This document shows, piece after piece, positions 22,433 to 35,100 of a DNA stretch of 64,000 nucleotides. The notes beneath the pieces are model-generated. The model saw nothing but the letters and a program-made list of their open reading frames with translations. It made no database searches and was not told where the DNA came from. The translations under genes were made by a program, and so were the position numbers. This stretch comes from Cheilinus undulatus. Its lineage: Eukaryota > Chordata > Actinopteri > Labriformes > Labridae. The DNA lies in the NCBI RefSeq assembly GCF_018320785.1, contig NC_054869.1, positions 32,032,289 to 32,096,288 on the forward strand, written 5' to 3'. Position 1 is the stretch's first letter, and each line of letters opens with the position of its first letter.

Positions 22433-22868
22433 GTCTATGTAAAGAACAAAAATAATATGTTTTGATATAATGGACAAAAATATTGTTAGCGGATTTTTCT
22501 TCCTTTTTTCCAACTCTCTGGCGACCCCTCTGAGTGTCAGGAATCACACTTTGAACAACACTGAGATTATATAGGCCAATACCTTGGAAAAATGACGATA
22601 ATCCAAAAGTAGCAATATTAGTTAATGCTGATTTTCTTGTCTTACAGTGGCCTAATTTATAAGTTGGGTCGTCGGTTAAGGAGCACGTTTCTCTTGCTCT
22701 TCCTCATCTTCCTAGTTGTGTCCCCTTCTTCCTCCTTCTTCTTGCTTTTATTTGGAGACTCAGAAATCTGAACATACTTACACACAGACACACACACGAG
22801 GCGGAGTTAATCCCGGATACATCGGTGTCTTTGCTCAGTTCAGGGTCTGCTGCTCGGCCCCCCTCACC

Positions 22869-22895
22869 CTCTCTCTCTCTCTCTCTCTCTCTCTC
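22869..22895. repeat. (CT)n tract in the cspg4 5' region
   Basis: An uninterrupted CT dinucleotide run of 27 bases, 134 bp upstream of the cspg4 start codon, preceded by a C/T-rich segment. It may lie in the 5' UTR or core promoter; such tracts can act as initiator-type or GAGA-type elements, but that role is inferred. Confidence 0.9.
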
Positions 22896-22952
22896 GTGTC
22901 CATTCGTGGGTTTCGCTGAGCAGTTGTGTTTGTCGGAGCCTCCGGAGCGTAA

Positions 22953-22982
22953 ATGAGTGGAAACACGTCTGTAAATATGTAA
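22953..22982 (+). promoter_or_regulatory. short upstream ORF in the likely cspg4 5' UTR
   Basis: ATG at 22,953 opens nine codons (MSGNTSVNM) and stops with TAA at 22,980-22,982, 46 nt before the cspg4 start. If the transcript starts upstream, this uORF could lower translation of the main frame; its initiation context is A at -3 and A at +4. Confidence 0.45.
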
Positions 22983-23028
22983 CTTTCACAGTCCGGCTAA
23001 CAACAGCGTTTCCTTCGGGAGAAGAAAG

Positions 23029-23116
23029 ATGGACTCTGTTGTGAGAAAAACCCCAAAGAAGTTGTGGCTCCGCGGTCTGCTTTGGTGGTCGCTCCTGCTC
23101 GAGGCGGCGTTGGGAG
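23029..23116 (+). CDS. cspg4 exon 1, signal peptide
   Basis: Encodes [20 protein letters not shown] and the hydrophobic SLLLEAALG, a basic n-region followed by a short h-region and a small-residue cleavage site. The donor is GGGAG|GTAACG; it ends one base into an Ala codon completed by exon 2. Confidence 0.9.
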
Positions 23117-26100
23117 GTAACGATGCAACTTTTCGACTTTTGCCAATGAAAACACACGTAAAGATGAAGTTAATGCCTTACCTTCATTGCCTATAAGTTT
23201 GCGTGGAAACCGTGTCCTTACATTGGTCAAGTTTCCTCCTATAAACTAAAGAAATAGTTTGACCCTTGAGGCAGCTCGCCAGGTTGCCTTCAGTAGGTAG
23301 GCTATAGCATAAAAACCTGCCCAGATACCCCCTTTTAACCGAAATGCTATTTAAACGCCCTACGCTGTGCTGCTATTCCTGTATCTTTTCATTTTCTTCA
23401 AATGCAGGCTTAGTATCACTTTACAGATGAATGTTAAATGTTTTATATCCACGCTTTTTAACTGCTTTTAAGGTCTTTAAACATCATAACAAAAGTGAAT
23501 AAATACTGAATGAAGCCTTGAAGGCGTTTGTTTCAATGATACTTTATTTAGTTCTATTTTTGGCCTCTGAAAGGCACGGTTCTGCAAGGTTATTTCAAAT
23601 TAATGAGCCTTTTAATCAGTAGTTATCTTATATTTATGACTTTAATCCTTACATGCATGGTGCCCTTGCAGGATATGCTGTGCACCTTGTCAGAAGCAGC
23701 AGCAGCAGCAGTGGAGATGGGGCTGTGATGCCCACTGCACTGGAAGAATTATCAGACTGTGACAATGGCACACTCAAATGAAACCCTTGAATTGACAGCC
23801 ATCTCTATGCAGAGAGATCTAAGAACAAAAATATGTTTTTTAAGGGAGAGAGCTTCAGATGTATATTTACTTCTATGTACGTATTCATTATCCTCTCTGC
23901 TTGAGTTGATCCTGTGCATGTGTCATCTAAATTCAGTGCTCGCCCAGGCTTTCCCCCTGGGGATAATCAGGCGTTATCATCCATGACTCATCCTTAACAT
24001 AGCTTTTATTGAATATAATTACAGTATATACTTTTTAGTTCAATGCATGTCATAGTGTTCTGCATCCTCTCTACTCCCTCTGTAGCATTATGAAACCAGC
24101 CGTTGCTACAACTCCCACGTCCAGGGTTTTGACTGTGCATCAGCATCAGAGGGGTATGACAGCCAAAAAAAAAAAAACAATGAGGCACTTCAGTCAAGTT
24201 GCATCTCTGATTTGTTGGATAAACTGAGCACACAGGCAGTGACATGCACTGGTCCCTCACCTCTCAAATTAACTGTGAGCTGGTGCTTGCTCAAAGGTCA
24301 CTGCTTCTGTTGTTGTGAGAACGGTGTGTAAATTCTCACCAAAAAGAAAATGTCCCTGCTGTGACGTGAAAGCGCCCCTGCAAACATGTAGATTACAGAA
24401 CAAGCTCCACACACCTCCTGCTTCGGCGTCTTTGGGCACTTGTTCACATGCACACGGGTATGTTTATGCATGGGTATTGTTTTGCTGTGCTCTTTCATTT
24501 ACATACCCCCCACTAAAAAGTCCATTCTGAGGCACGTGAGTTCAAAAGGTTTTCTTCCAAACAACACCTCTTTGCTTCTTTGTACAGCTTTCCAAGAATC
24601 ATCCAAGGGAGAGAGGCTGCAGGAGAAGAGCCTTTTGGTTTAACCAGGCACAGTGTTCATTCCCATGACCTGAAAGTCATAGTAGCAATAGCAAAACACA
24701 AGTGTGCATGCATGTGCATCCTTGTGAATTTAAGGGGAAAATGTTACTGCATTCCTCTTGGCAGTTTCTGGACAGTTTTCCTCACTGTTTTGTACACAGA
24801 GTCATTGTGATAAACAAAAAAGGACAATAATTCAGTCCGTCTGACTGTGGGTCACATAAGAGATAAGTAATGCTGTAAGCCTGTAGGACAATCAATTTCT
24901 TTTTTCAGATGTGTTTAATGGTTGTTAATGGCACATTTCACCTGATTGGTCGATTAACGAGAGCTAATTAAAAGCCTCTGGCAACAGACACTCTGTAGTA
25001 CTATTACGTTGTAATTTGAAGTCAGTGTTTTTTTTTTTAATCTTCCTGTCATTCATAAAAAATAATGGGAATATGTGTTTGCAAAAAATAACTGTTATTA
25101 TGATTTTAAAGACTATGAGGGTTCTGCTTTTGCCAATGACTACTGTACTGTTAGAATTTGTGATCATTTCACCATTCATTGTTTAAACTTGAATTTATCA
25201 GCCTCGAGGAAATATAACAGATTTTTTTCAATATGTCGTCTTGATTATACAGACTGGGTGTGAGTATATTATCTTATATATTGTATAGTGTGTTCAGGTT
25301 TTATGTTTTAAGGGAAGTTTTTCTTTTTTTCATGCTCGTACTACTCATAGGTTGAATGATATTGTGTATTGAAGGTTGTTTATTGATATGGCTGCAGGGA
25401 TTTCCTTGTTTAATGGAGTTAATTTGTCCATACAGACTGGATTAAGCAAAAAAAAACCCTTCCCATTAAAGCATTAACCTTTTTAGGTGTAAAATCAATA
25501 CATTAACTCGTACTTACCCTAGTTTCCACAGGTCAAACTACCACTAAAGAGCCAGTCTCCCCTGATAACCCTTTCTCTGTTCCCACCCTGAGCTCATTAA
25601 GAATGAAATATCCAAACATGGTATGAACATCTTTCCTAATAGAGTTGAAGATGTTTGTTAACCTCTGAATTTGAGTGGGACTCTGTTGTGCTCATTAAAA
25701 ACTGAGTTGGTGCTGCCCAGGCACGGAGGCTTAGATGAGAATGCTTCAGAGCGCATTAGCCCCGATTACAGGGTGATGTGAGATGGCTGGGAGGTGACGT
25801 AGAAGAAACAGCTGGGTCCGTCCGCCCGGCTCTTTCTGGGACATGGGGCCACAGACAATGTGGGGATGTCAGAGCCTTTCATGTTCAGGTTGAAGGTTCC
25901 TGTCAGGGCAGGGAGGGCAGGCCCTGACATGTCTGAGTCCTTCCAATCCACCTACACATCCACTGTCTCAATTTGTACACAGCTGTTGTGGCATTGTAGT
26001 CAAATACCTTTACAATTCAGTTTTATCAGTCCTATCGTTTTGGACAGTCAGTGTACAACTTTATCTTAACGCTACAAACGAGCAGCGACAGCAACCTGCA

Positions 26101-29100
26101 GTTCTGCCAAAATGCACAGGCTGCATTTTTTTGGTCCTGAAGGTGGTTATTATTGTAAAGGCAAAGCTTAAATGCACTAAAATTGCAAGCTTGTTGAATG
26201 CATGTTTATCATTATAGTTTTGCACCTAAAGTACAAACACAACCAGCCCACCTGGAAGGCTAAACTCAACACATCTAAAGAGAGCTAGAAACTTTCTTTG
26301 AAACCAGGTGAGGTATAATTTATGTGCCCTGTTATGAAGCTCTGTGGTTGTGTGTTTGTGTGTGTGTGCTTCCCACAAACACACACTCTGCTCACTTGAA
26401 AAGAACAGCCAGAATGATAATTAGCCTGGCTTTTATATCTAAATGTCACATATATTAAGACCACAATGCTTGACTTGACTTGTCCTGCTTACTGTTTTCT
26501 CTTCTTTTGTTCTTTCTGTTGAAGTTCACCATAGCACTATTAAGTTGTGATTTTACTCCCTGCAAAAGACAGTGAACACCACACTTTATCTTTCTTTTTT
26601 TTTAATGTTCTTTCTCTTTCTAATGTCTTTTTCTGCAGCTTCCTTCTACGGCGATGGCTTTGTACAGCTTAAGGCATCAGAGTCGTCCGACCATAACACT
26701 CTTCGCATTAGCTTCCGAACCTCAAGCACCAAAGGCCTGCTGTTTCTCGCCGCCGGCAAGACCGACAACTTCCTACTAGAGCTCCATGCTGGTCACCTGC
26801 AGGTGGGTACATCCATGCCCCCTGCACATGAGCATATGTGTTTAAGCATACATGAGCACACACATGCTACATACGTTGAGCATACAGTCCATACAGATCT
26901 TTGGATTTGATCCCATGCATTCATATTGAAAGACACGACACACATACACTCACCACCTTGAGCTATTGCGCCATCTCATCTGACAGTGTCACTCTCTCAA
27001 CACAGTAACACGAGCAGACAAGCCTATGTGATGTGAGCTGAACGCTAACTCCAAACCAACTGGTTGCAATAGTATTGTGATGATAATTTGTGTTACTGGG
27101 ATCATTTGTGACTTAATTACATTGTAAGTGACATCCTCCTCCGACTGCAAAAGACCAACATGATTTATACATTTGTGATGCTGCCATAGGTTCAATAATA
27201 CTAATACTTATTTGCAAGCTGCTTATGAACAGGAGCCACACTAATATATACTGTATTGTAGGTCACAAGTGAGGATTTTTCTTCCAAAGAAATGTCTTTC
27301 TTTGTTTTATGTTGTCCAAAAAAGGCCAAAAATCCTTTTATTTAACAAGCTTTTTATACTTTTATCTTTACCATAATTTCCCGTCATAAATTATAATCAG
27401 ACAATTAAATACTTTGTGCATTAAAGGCTTTTTCGGAGGAAAAACAATCATTAATTCTTTGCTAGAATGTACTTAATGCTTTAAGGCTAAATAAATACTA
27501 TGGGCAAAGGTAAAAAAAAAAAAGAAGCTGTCCATTTTTTAAAAAAAAATAAAATATACATTGAACATATGTACCAACATTTAACAGATGATGTAGATGG
27601 TTGTTTATATGTCACAGTTAGTCTCCAACATAGAGAATACAATTATCCCAATAGAACAATCTTAAGTTACTAGGTCAGAAAATATGAGCAGCAAGCAGCA
27701 GTCCCAAGTAAAATTGTGTGCGTGCAGATGAAAAGACTTATAATGCCACAATATTCATTTTGTTCTAAATATAGCAGGAATCATAATATGCAAGAACACA
27801 CCTCAGGAAAAAAACTTTACTAATTTAATGACAAAATATGTTCACCTCAGGCCCACTTAAAAGATTTCTTGTGGATTTGTGTACCAATTTTGATGCACCT
27901 TTTTTTAAGCCTAACAAATGAGCCTTCCCCGGAGGCTTAACTACATCTGTCCCTTCAAGACTGCCTCTGAAACATCTCATAAGCAGCTCTGCCAGGCTAA
28001 ATCAGCATAGAAAATGGACAGACGAACTGTAGAAAGCCTTTGTAATACACGGACATATACATCAAAAAAACTGGGAGCACATATGCATGATACCTTTTTG
28101 GCTTTAAAATCAAGAAATCTTTGTGACTAAGCCTCTTTTTGCATTACAATCGTGCTACTTGAAATGAATCATAACATCGACTGTGTTGGACTGTTGTACT
28201 TCAGTAAGCATGCCCATCCTTGTTCCTTAAACTGACACAGGTCACCAAATATATTTTTTTGTTCACTTGCACAAGTTATCCTCAGGCTCGGGGTCTCATT
28301 CCATGTGAGTCAGACATGAGCGTCACTCCCTGGAAACCCTCGCTTGAATAGCAGGGACTCAGCAGCAAGCCTTGACAAGCATGTCATCTGAATGCAGAAT
28401 TAGCTTGAGATGGTGACATGATGCGCTAAAGTATATAGCCGGAGGCCAGCAGATAATAGTTCTCTTCCTACCCAAAATCACTCTGTGGAATATAAGCAAT
28501 CTAAAGCCTGCATTCCTCTCTACAGGGGTCACAGTGTCTGCAGTTAATCATTCAATTTGTACAGAAAAATATGTCTTTAGTCATATGGATATGAATTATT
28601 CTAGCTGGAGTGCAAACAGAATCTGAATTTTGCTATGCAATGTTTTCATATTTTAATATTTTGACCTCCACCAAGGAGGTTATGTGTCAGCAGAGTTTGT
28701 TAGTTTGCTAATTTGTTTGTTAGCAACATAACTCAAAAAGTTATGGACAGATTTTGATGAAATTTTCAGGAAATGTCAGAAATGACATAAGAAAGAACTG
28801 ATTAGATTTTGGGAGTGATCCAGATCACTTCCTGGATCCAGGAATTTTTTAAAGGATTCTTTACTATTGGGAGATAGGGCTAATGGTGTGCTCTCCAAGC
28901 GCTTTTCCAGTTTTAAGTATGTAAACAGATTTTCCTCATTAATTCTCATAAGCAGTAGCAACCTCTATCTACATGTTTTTTTAATGATCAATTCTGTAGC
29001 TTTGGTAGAGTTCCTTTGAGGCTTAAAACAGGCTAAAGGATGTTTAGATGCCAAAAGATGTCTTAGTTTTGGTATCATGAGTAAAAGTGTTACAATTCAT

Positions 29101-32100
29101 CTCACAGGGCAACATAAATATCTTCTGTATTTAAAGGTAATCTATCCAAAAGCTGCCAATGACTTAGCTCCATTGATGCACAATAAGTAATTTTTAACCG
29201 ATAATTTCTTGCTCCTGATGGCCGATAACAATAAGAACAGATATTTTATTTTCAGTTGTTGATTATAAAGAAGTTTATTTTATGTATTAATTCACATCTG
29301 GGGGTTAGATGGGCTAATATATAGTGAGCAGAACTGTTATTTATTCTTTTTTACTTTAACTAGTACATTTCTGTACCAAACAAGGTACATCATAAACTAG
29401 GAAACCACATACTTTGGTTTAAAGTGTTTTTTTCTTCACATTTCCGAGTTCCAAGATTAAATGGACTGCACCAATACTCCATCATTAGGATGATGACTCA
29501 TGTGACTTATAAGATCTGTTGTGTTAAAACTTGAGGAGTTTTTACTCTCTTTACATTTTATGCAGAGCATGTTTTACAAACACAGTCATGTTATCGTCCT
29601 CTGAAACACCAAAAACTCCCACACTAGTCATGTAAAACCTCTAATAAAGATGAGTAAATCTATGTTTAGTCTGCACTGTGGTCTCAGCGCAGCGGAGGCA
29701 TCTCCTTTTGTGGGGCTAAATGGCAGGCCACGTTTCGTGACGCCACCTACTGTTTCAGAATGTATAGTCTTGTGGGGGAGCCAACGTATGCTTTAGTCCA
29801 ATAAGGTTCATTCGGTCTACTGAGAATTTATTCTGAATGAGTCTTTTCACAGACCAGAGAGTGTTTTCTCCTACCTGACGGTTTCGACTGCTCACTCGCA
29901 GTCTTCCTTAGAGAGGTCACGTGATGTTGCTGTGACGTGTCTTGTCAGCTGAAGACAGCGCCAAAAATCTGTGTAAATCAGCTGACAAGACACGTCACAG
30001 CAACATCACGTGACCACTCTGAGGAAGACTGCAAGTGAGCAGTCGAAACTGTCAGGTATGAGAAAAAACTCTCTGGTCCGCGAAAAGAATCGTTCAGAAT
30101 AACATATGCCTTAATTATTAGTGGGTTTTACTGGTTACTATTTTTATTATCGGAATAATAAATAAATAAATACAATAGTTATAAAATATTTGCAATTTCA
30201 GCCTATAATTTATTGGTACCGATAATTATCGTGCATCCCTACTTACCTCGAACTCCCAAAAGTCAACTCCATGATGATGCTACAGAGAAAAATTAAGGGA
30301 CAATAAATATAATCAGGAGTGTTTCTTTAAAAAAACAAATTACTTGTTTAGTGTGTTACCAGTCCACCAGTGAGATGAAGAGGCTTTTTATGGGATAAGA
30401 AATGCATTGGTGAGTTGGCAGATCAATGCAGGCAGTAGGCTTCATCTTCTGAGCAATATAGACCTTTGCAACATATAAAATAGCCATTAATGCAATAGTT
30501 GTTGAGAATCTTCACTCTAAAACAAAGCAAAAAAGTGCTAATGGAAAAATCACGGGAACTGTAATATTAGCCGGATTCATTCAAAGGATGATTGCGTTGT
30601 TAATTTGTTAGTTATAACATTTTTACAATTTCATTTAGTAGATGCCCTATTCCACAGTCACATACATCCCAAAGTAAGTACAGTACAAGCAGAGATCTAG
30701 ACCAGGGGTTGGCAACATGCAGTACTAGTGGCAATGAACAGGGTATGGTGGCAGGTTAAAAAAAATCATCATCGGAGAAACAAAATGGCAAATAATCATC
30801 ATCATGACACCCTAATATCATTATCAATGCCATGGAAATCAACGATGTCTTTGGTACCAAACTACCAAGTGCAGAGTTATTCACAGAGATCTGGCTCTAA
30901 AACTTTCTCAGAAGTAGAAAGGGACTATGTGGACAAAAGTGGTTGGGTAACTCATTCTACCACCAGGGATTACAGCGAAGTCCCCAGGCAAAGACCAAGA
31001 TAAGGCCTTTTCCCATTTAGCCTAAAGCAATCACCATGGCTGAATAATATATTTTGAAGCATCTCTTTTCAGGTAACAAAGCTAGAGAACTACAGGACAA
31101 ATCTGAAATATAAATACCCAACAGTACTTGCCCATCACCTCTTAGAAGAGCATAACAACTCAAAGTCACCACACCTAAATATTTTAACATATCTCTGGGC
31201 TGAGTGTAACTTATACAAATGAAAAATGTATGCTAACTGTTGGTGCATTATCCATTGTTCTGCCACAAATCATACATTTTTATATACTGCAGCACGCAAG
31301 AGTTCCACCTAGTGATCCCCTATGTATTTTTCAGTTTGTCTATAGGAATCTGATTCACTATAATCTACATGGTATGAAGATATTTTGGGGCTTTTTGAAG
31401 GACTTGGATCTGCTGTTGTTGGATCTGTTGGGACCAGGGGTCCTCCCCATGGACTTATGTGGATGATCAAAATCTGTTTTTATGCCTTAATTAGCCATTT
31501 TAGACATTTAACTCAGTGTTTGAAGTACACCTATAAAGAGTAAATCTTGACCCTCCCAATTATTGCCAATAGACCAACTCTGAGATTCCTTGCCCCCACC
31601 AAAAATATGGTACACCACTGAAAATGTTTGTAAGTGTTAAGATGCTGTTTGGTTGCATAAAAGAACTCATTTGATTCCTGAAACATAATCAGTTTATTGT
31701 GTACTTTTTTTTTCTTCTCTTAGCTCAAAGTGGACCTCGGATCTGGGGAGCAAGTTTTACATTCAGATAGTGGCACCCAGCTCAATGACCTGGCCTGGCA
31801 CTCAGTGGATATCAGCCATGTGCAGCAAGATGTCACTCTGACTGTAGACAAAAACTCCCACACGACTGTAAAGATGCCAGGCTTCCATCATGATCTAAAC
31901 ATTGTGGATGGTCTCTTTGTTGGAGGCTCAGGAGGCCTGGATAGACCTTACCTCCCTAGGGACCCGGTTGGCTTCAGAGGCTGCATGGACCAGGTTGTTT
32001 TCAATCAACATGATTTGCTTTCATCACTGAGGCCATATACTGGATTCAAGAATGTCCATGAGGTGTCTTTGGGCTGTAGTCCCCAGTTCTTTGCCACTGA

Positions 32101-35100
32101 GGAAGACCCAATCAGCTTCTTCAGTTCCAGGGCTTATATTTCTCTTCCAACCTGGAACGCCCAGCAGGAAGCTGTATTCGAATGCATCGTGCACACTTCA
32201 GCCAAGGAGGGAATTATCCTCTACAACTCTGCCAGAGAAGGGGACTTTGTGGCAATGGAGATTCAGGAAGGGTTGCCAGTAGCCATCATTGGAAAAGGTG
32301 GTAAAAAAACTGAGCTCCGCTCCCTCACATTCATCAATGACAGGAAATGGCATTCAATAAAGTTGTTTTTCAGTTCCAAAAGCCTTGAGTTAACTGTTGA
32401 TGGGGAGATGGTGAAAAGCAGCATTAACTCTCATTCAAAGGGACTTCAGTTTAAAGGTTATCTCTATGTTGGCGGTATTGATGACAGCACCAGATCAGAA
32501 GTCAGAAAGATGGGACTAGTCTCTGTTTCTGGGAAGCGTGTTCGAGGTGGTTCTTTCAAGGGATGTTTGAAGAACATTGAGGTCAACAGAGCAAAGATGG
32601 GTCTCTCCAACACCGTAGTCACCAAGGATATCTCAGTTGGTTGTGAGCCTGAGAAAGCACCAGATCCGTCGACCACTATTAGCCCAACAAGTACTCCTGC
32701 ATCCCTCTTTCACTTGTTGACACCAACACCATCACTTTTCATGTCCACACTGGCAAGGGGTTTTGACAGACGATATGGTTCAAATTTTATGCAGCTTAAA
32801 AACCTTGTAGTTCCAGAAGGTGGTCGAGCTTCACTGGAGGCCAAACATATAAAGGTACTCTTGGACTTCAAGAAGCTTGGGATTCGACAGTCTCAGATCA
32901 TGTTTAAAATTCAGGAACAACCGGTTCGTGGTCAGTTAAGACTTGATGTTGACCAGGACCAAGAAGAGAACACCTTCAGCATGTTGGACCTTTGGCATGG
33001 AAGAGTTATGTATATTCACGGAGGCTCAGAGGAACTGGATGACTTCTTTGTGTTTTCAATTTTTTCTAGCAGTAGAAAGGAAGTTCCTAATTATCTGAAA
33101 GACAACAAGCTATACCGCTATAATATCACTGTGACACCAACCAATGACGCCCCTGAACTGAGTCTCCCTGAGGGGAACCTCTTTGTCCTGTTGGAACACT
33201 CAAAGAAGCGCCTGACAACAGATGTTTTAAAGGCTACAGACATTGACAGCAACAACACAGACCTTGTCTTCTCTGTGCTTGGTAACCTGAATGCTGATGC
33301 AGGTTATCTGGAAATAGAAAACAACATTGGCAAGGCAGTGACCTCATTCTCATATTTAGACTTGGAGGAATTGAGGGTGTACTATGTTCACACCGGAGTG
33401 CGAAACTCAAGGATCGTTTTTAGAGTCAGTGATGGGGAAAAGGTTAGCAACACCGTGGTCCTAAGAGTCATGGCAGTAGCTCTGGAGTATAAGATTGCCA
33501 ACAACACAGGTCTTCAGCTTATTCAAGGAGAAGCAGCTATAATTGGCACAAAGCAGCTGGCTGTACAAACCAATGCTGTGAAACAAATTGTAGAAATCAG
33601 GTATGATATCATTGAACCACCTCAGTATGGAGAACTCCAGAGACTTCACTCAAGTGGTGAATGGAGGCCGACTGACTCATTTTCCCAAAGGCTTCTAGAA
33701 AAAGAACGCCTGAGGTTTGTTAGCTCTTTTCAAGAAATCCAGACAATCAATGCCACTGACTTCTTTAAGAGTAAAGTCACAGTTGCTTCAAGGGCAACAA
33801 CTGAAATAGTCTTTCCAATTAAAGTGAAATGGGTGCGGTACCATCTGGTGAGAAATGTTATGTTACATTTGGATAAAATTAGAAAAGTGACACTGGACTC
33901 TGAGTGTCTTTTAGCTTCAGCTGAAGGTGTGGACCTCTCAGAGGATGAACTGTTTTATCGTGTTTTGACTATACCAAAGAAGGGAAAAGTCCTGTTGGAT
34001 ACCACAGTCTTGGGAAAGAACTCAACCTTTAGCCAAAGAGATCTCACAAATCTGAAAGTACATTACGAGCTAGTCGACAGGCCTTATGAAGATACCAGTG
34101 ACAGGTTTAAATTCCAGCTGGTTTCCAAGCATGCTCAGTCACAAAACTATGATTTCCAGTTTTCTATTAAGGCTGATGTCAATAGTGTGTTTATGAAAAA
34201 TGCTGGACTCTCACTTCTGGAAGGAGAGAGTAAACTCATCACGAAAGATGAGCTGTTTGCAGAGACTTTGAGCACAAAGGAGATGTATTACACAGTCACT
34301 GCAAGCCCTAAGCATGGTAAGCTGGCCCGTATTAGCCAGTCAAACTCCAATGCTAGCTACAGTAACATCTTAACCTTTAGTAATCAGGACATCATAGATG
34401 AACGGATTATGTACATCCACGATGACAGTGAAACAACTCAAGATGAGTTTAGTTTCATTGCCTCCACTAGCGAAGGGTTCAAATCTTCCATTGCTGAGGA
34501 TGAACTTGGATCTAAAGAAGGAACTTTTAACATAACTATTCAGCTGCTCAATGATCAAAAGCCTGTACGAGCTATTGATAAAGTGTTTCATGTAGTAAGG
34601 GATGGACAGAGGTTACTAACTATAAATGATCTCCGTTATCATGATGCAGACTCTGACTTTGATGATGGCCAGTTGATTTACACTCGACGTGGGATCCCAA
34701 TGGGTGACCTGGTGCTGGTCAATGACACCACTCATCGGCTGTTCCAGTTCAAACAAAAAGATCTAGAAGAAAAGCGAGTTTTGTTCATTCACAGAGGTGT
34801 TAGCACTGGCAGGTTTGTGCTCTTTGTCTCCGATGGAAAACATTTTGTTTCAAGCCTTTTAGACATCAGTGCACATGATCCTTTCTTGAAAGTTGCTAAC
34901 AACACTGGCCTCCTTGTTCAGAAGGGGCATTCAGTCACATTTACCTCCAGTAATTTTAGTGTCACAACAAATTTGGACATCAGGGATGACCAGGAGGTTA
35001 TATACACATTGGATGAAGTTCCTAAGTATGGTGGACTCTATCTCAATGGAACCAAAGTGGAGACGTTCTCGCAGTCTGATTTAAAGGATGGATTGATCTC

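Noticed and set aside
22716..22919. 67-codon ORF across the CT tract
   Set aside because: It begins at a non-ATG codon and encodes dipeptide runs from the CT repeat; this is the cspg4 5' region.
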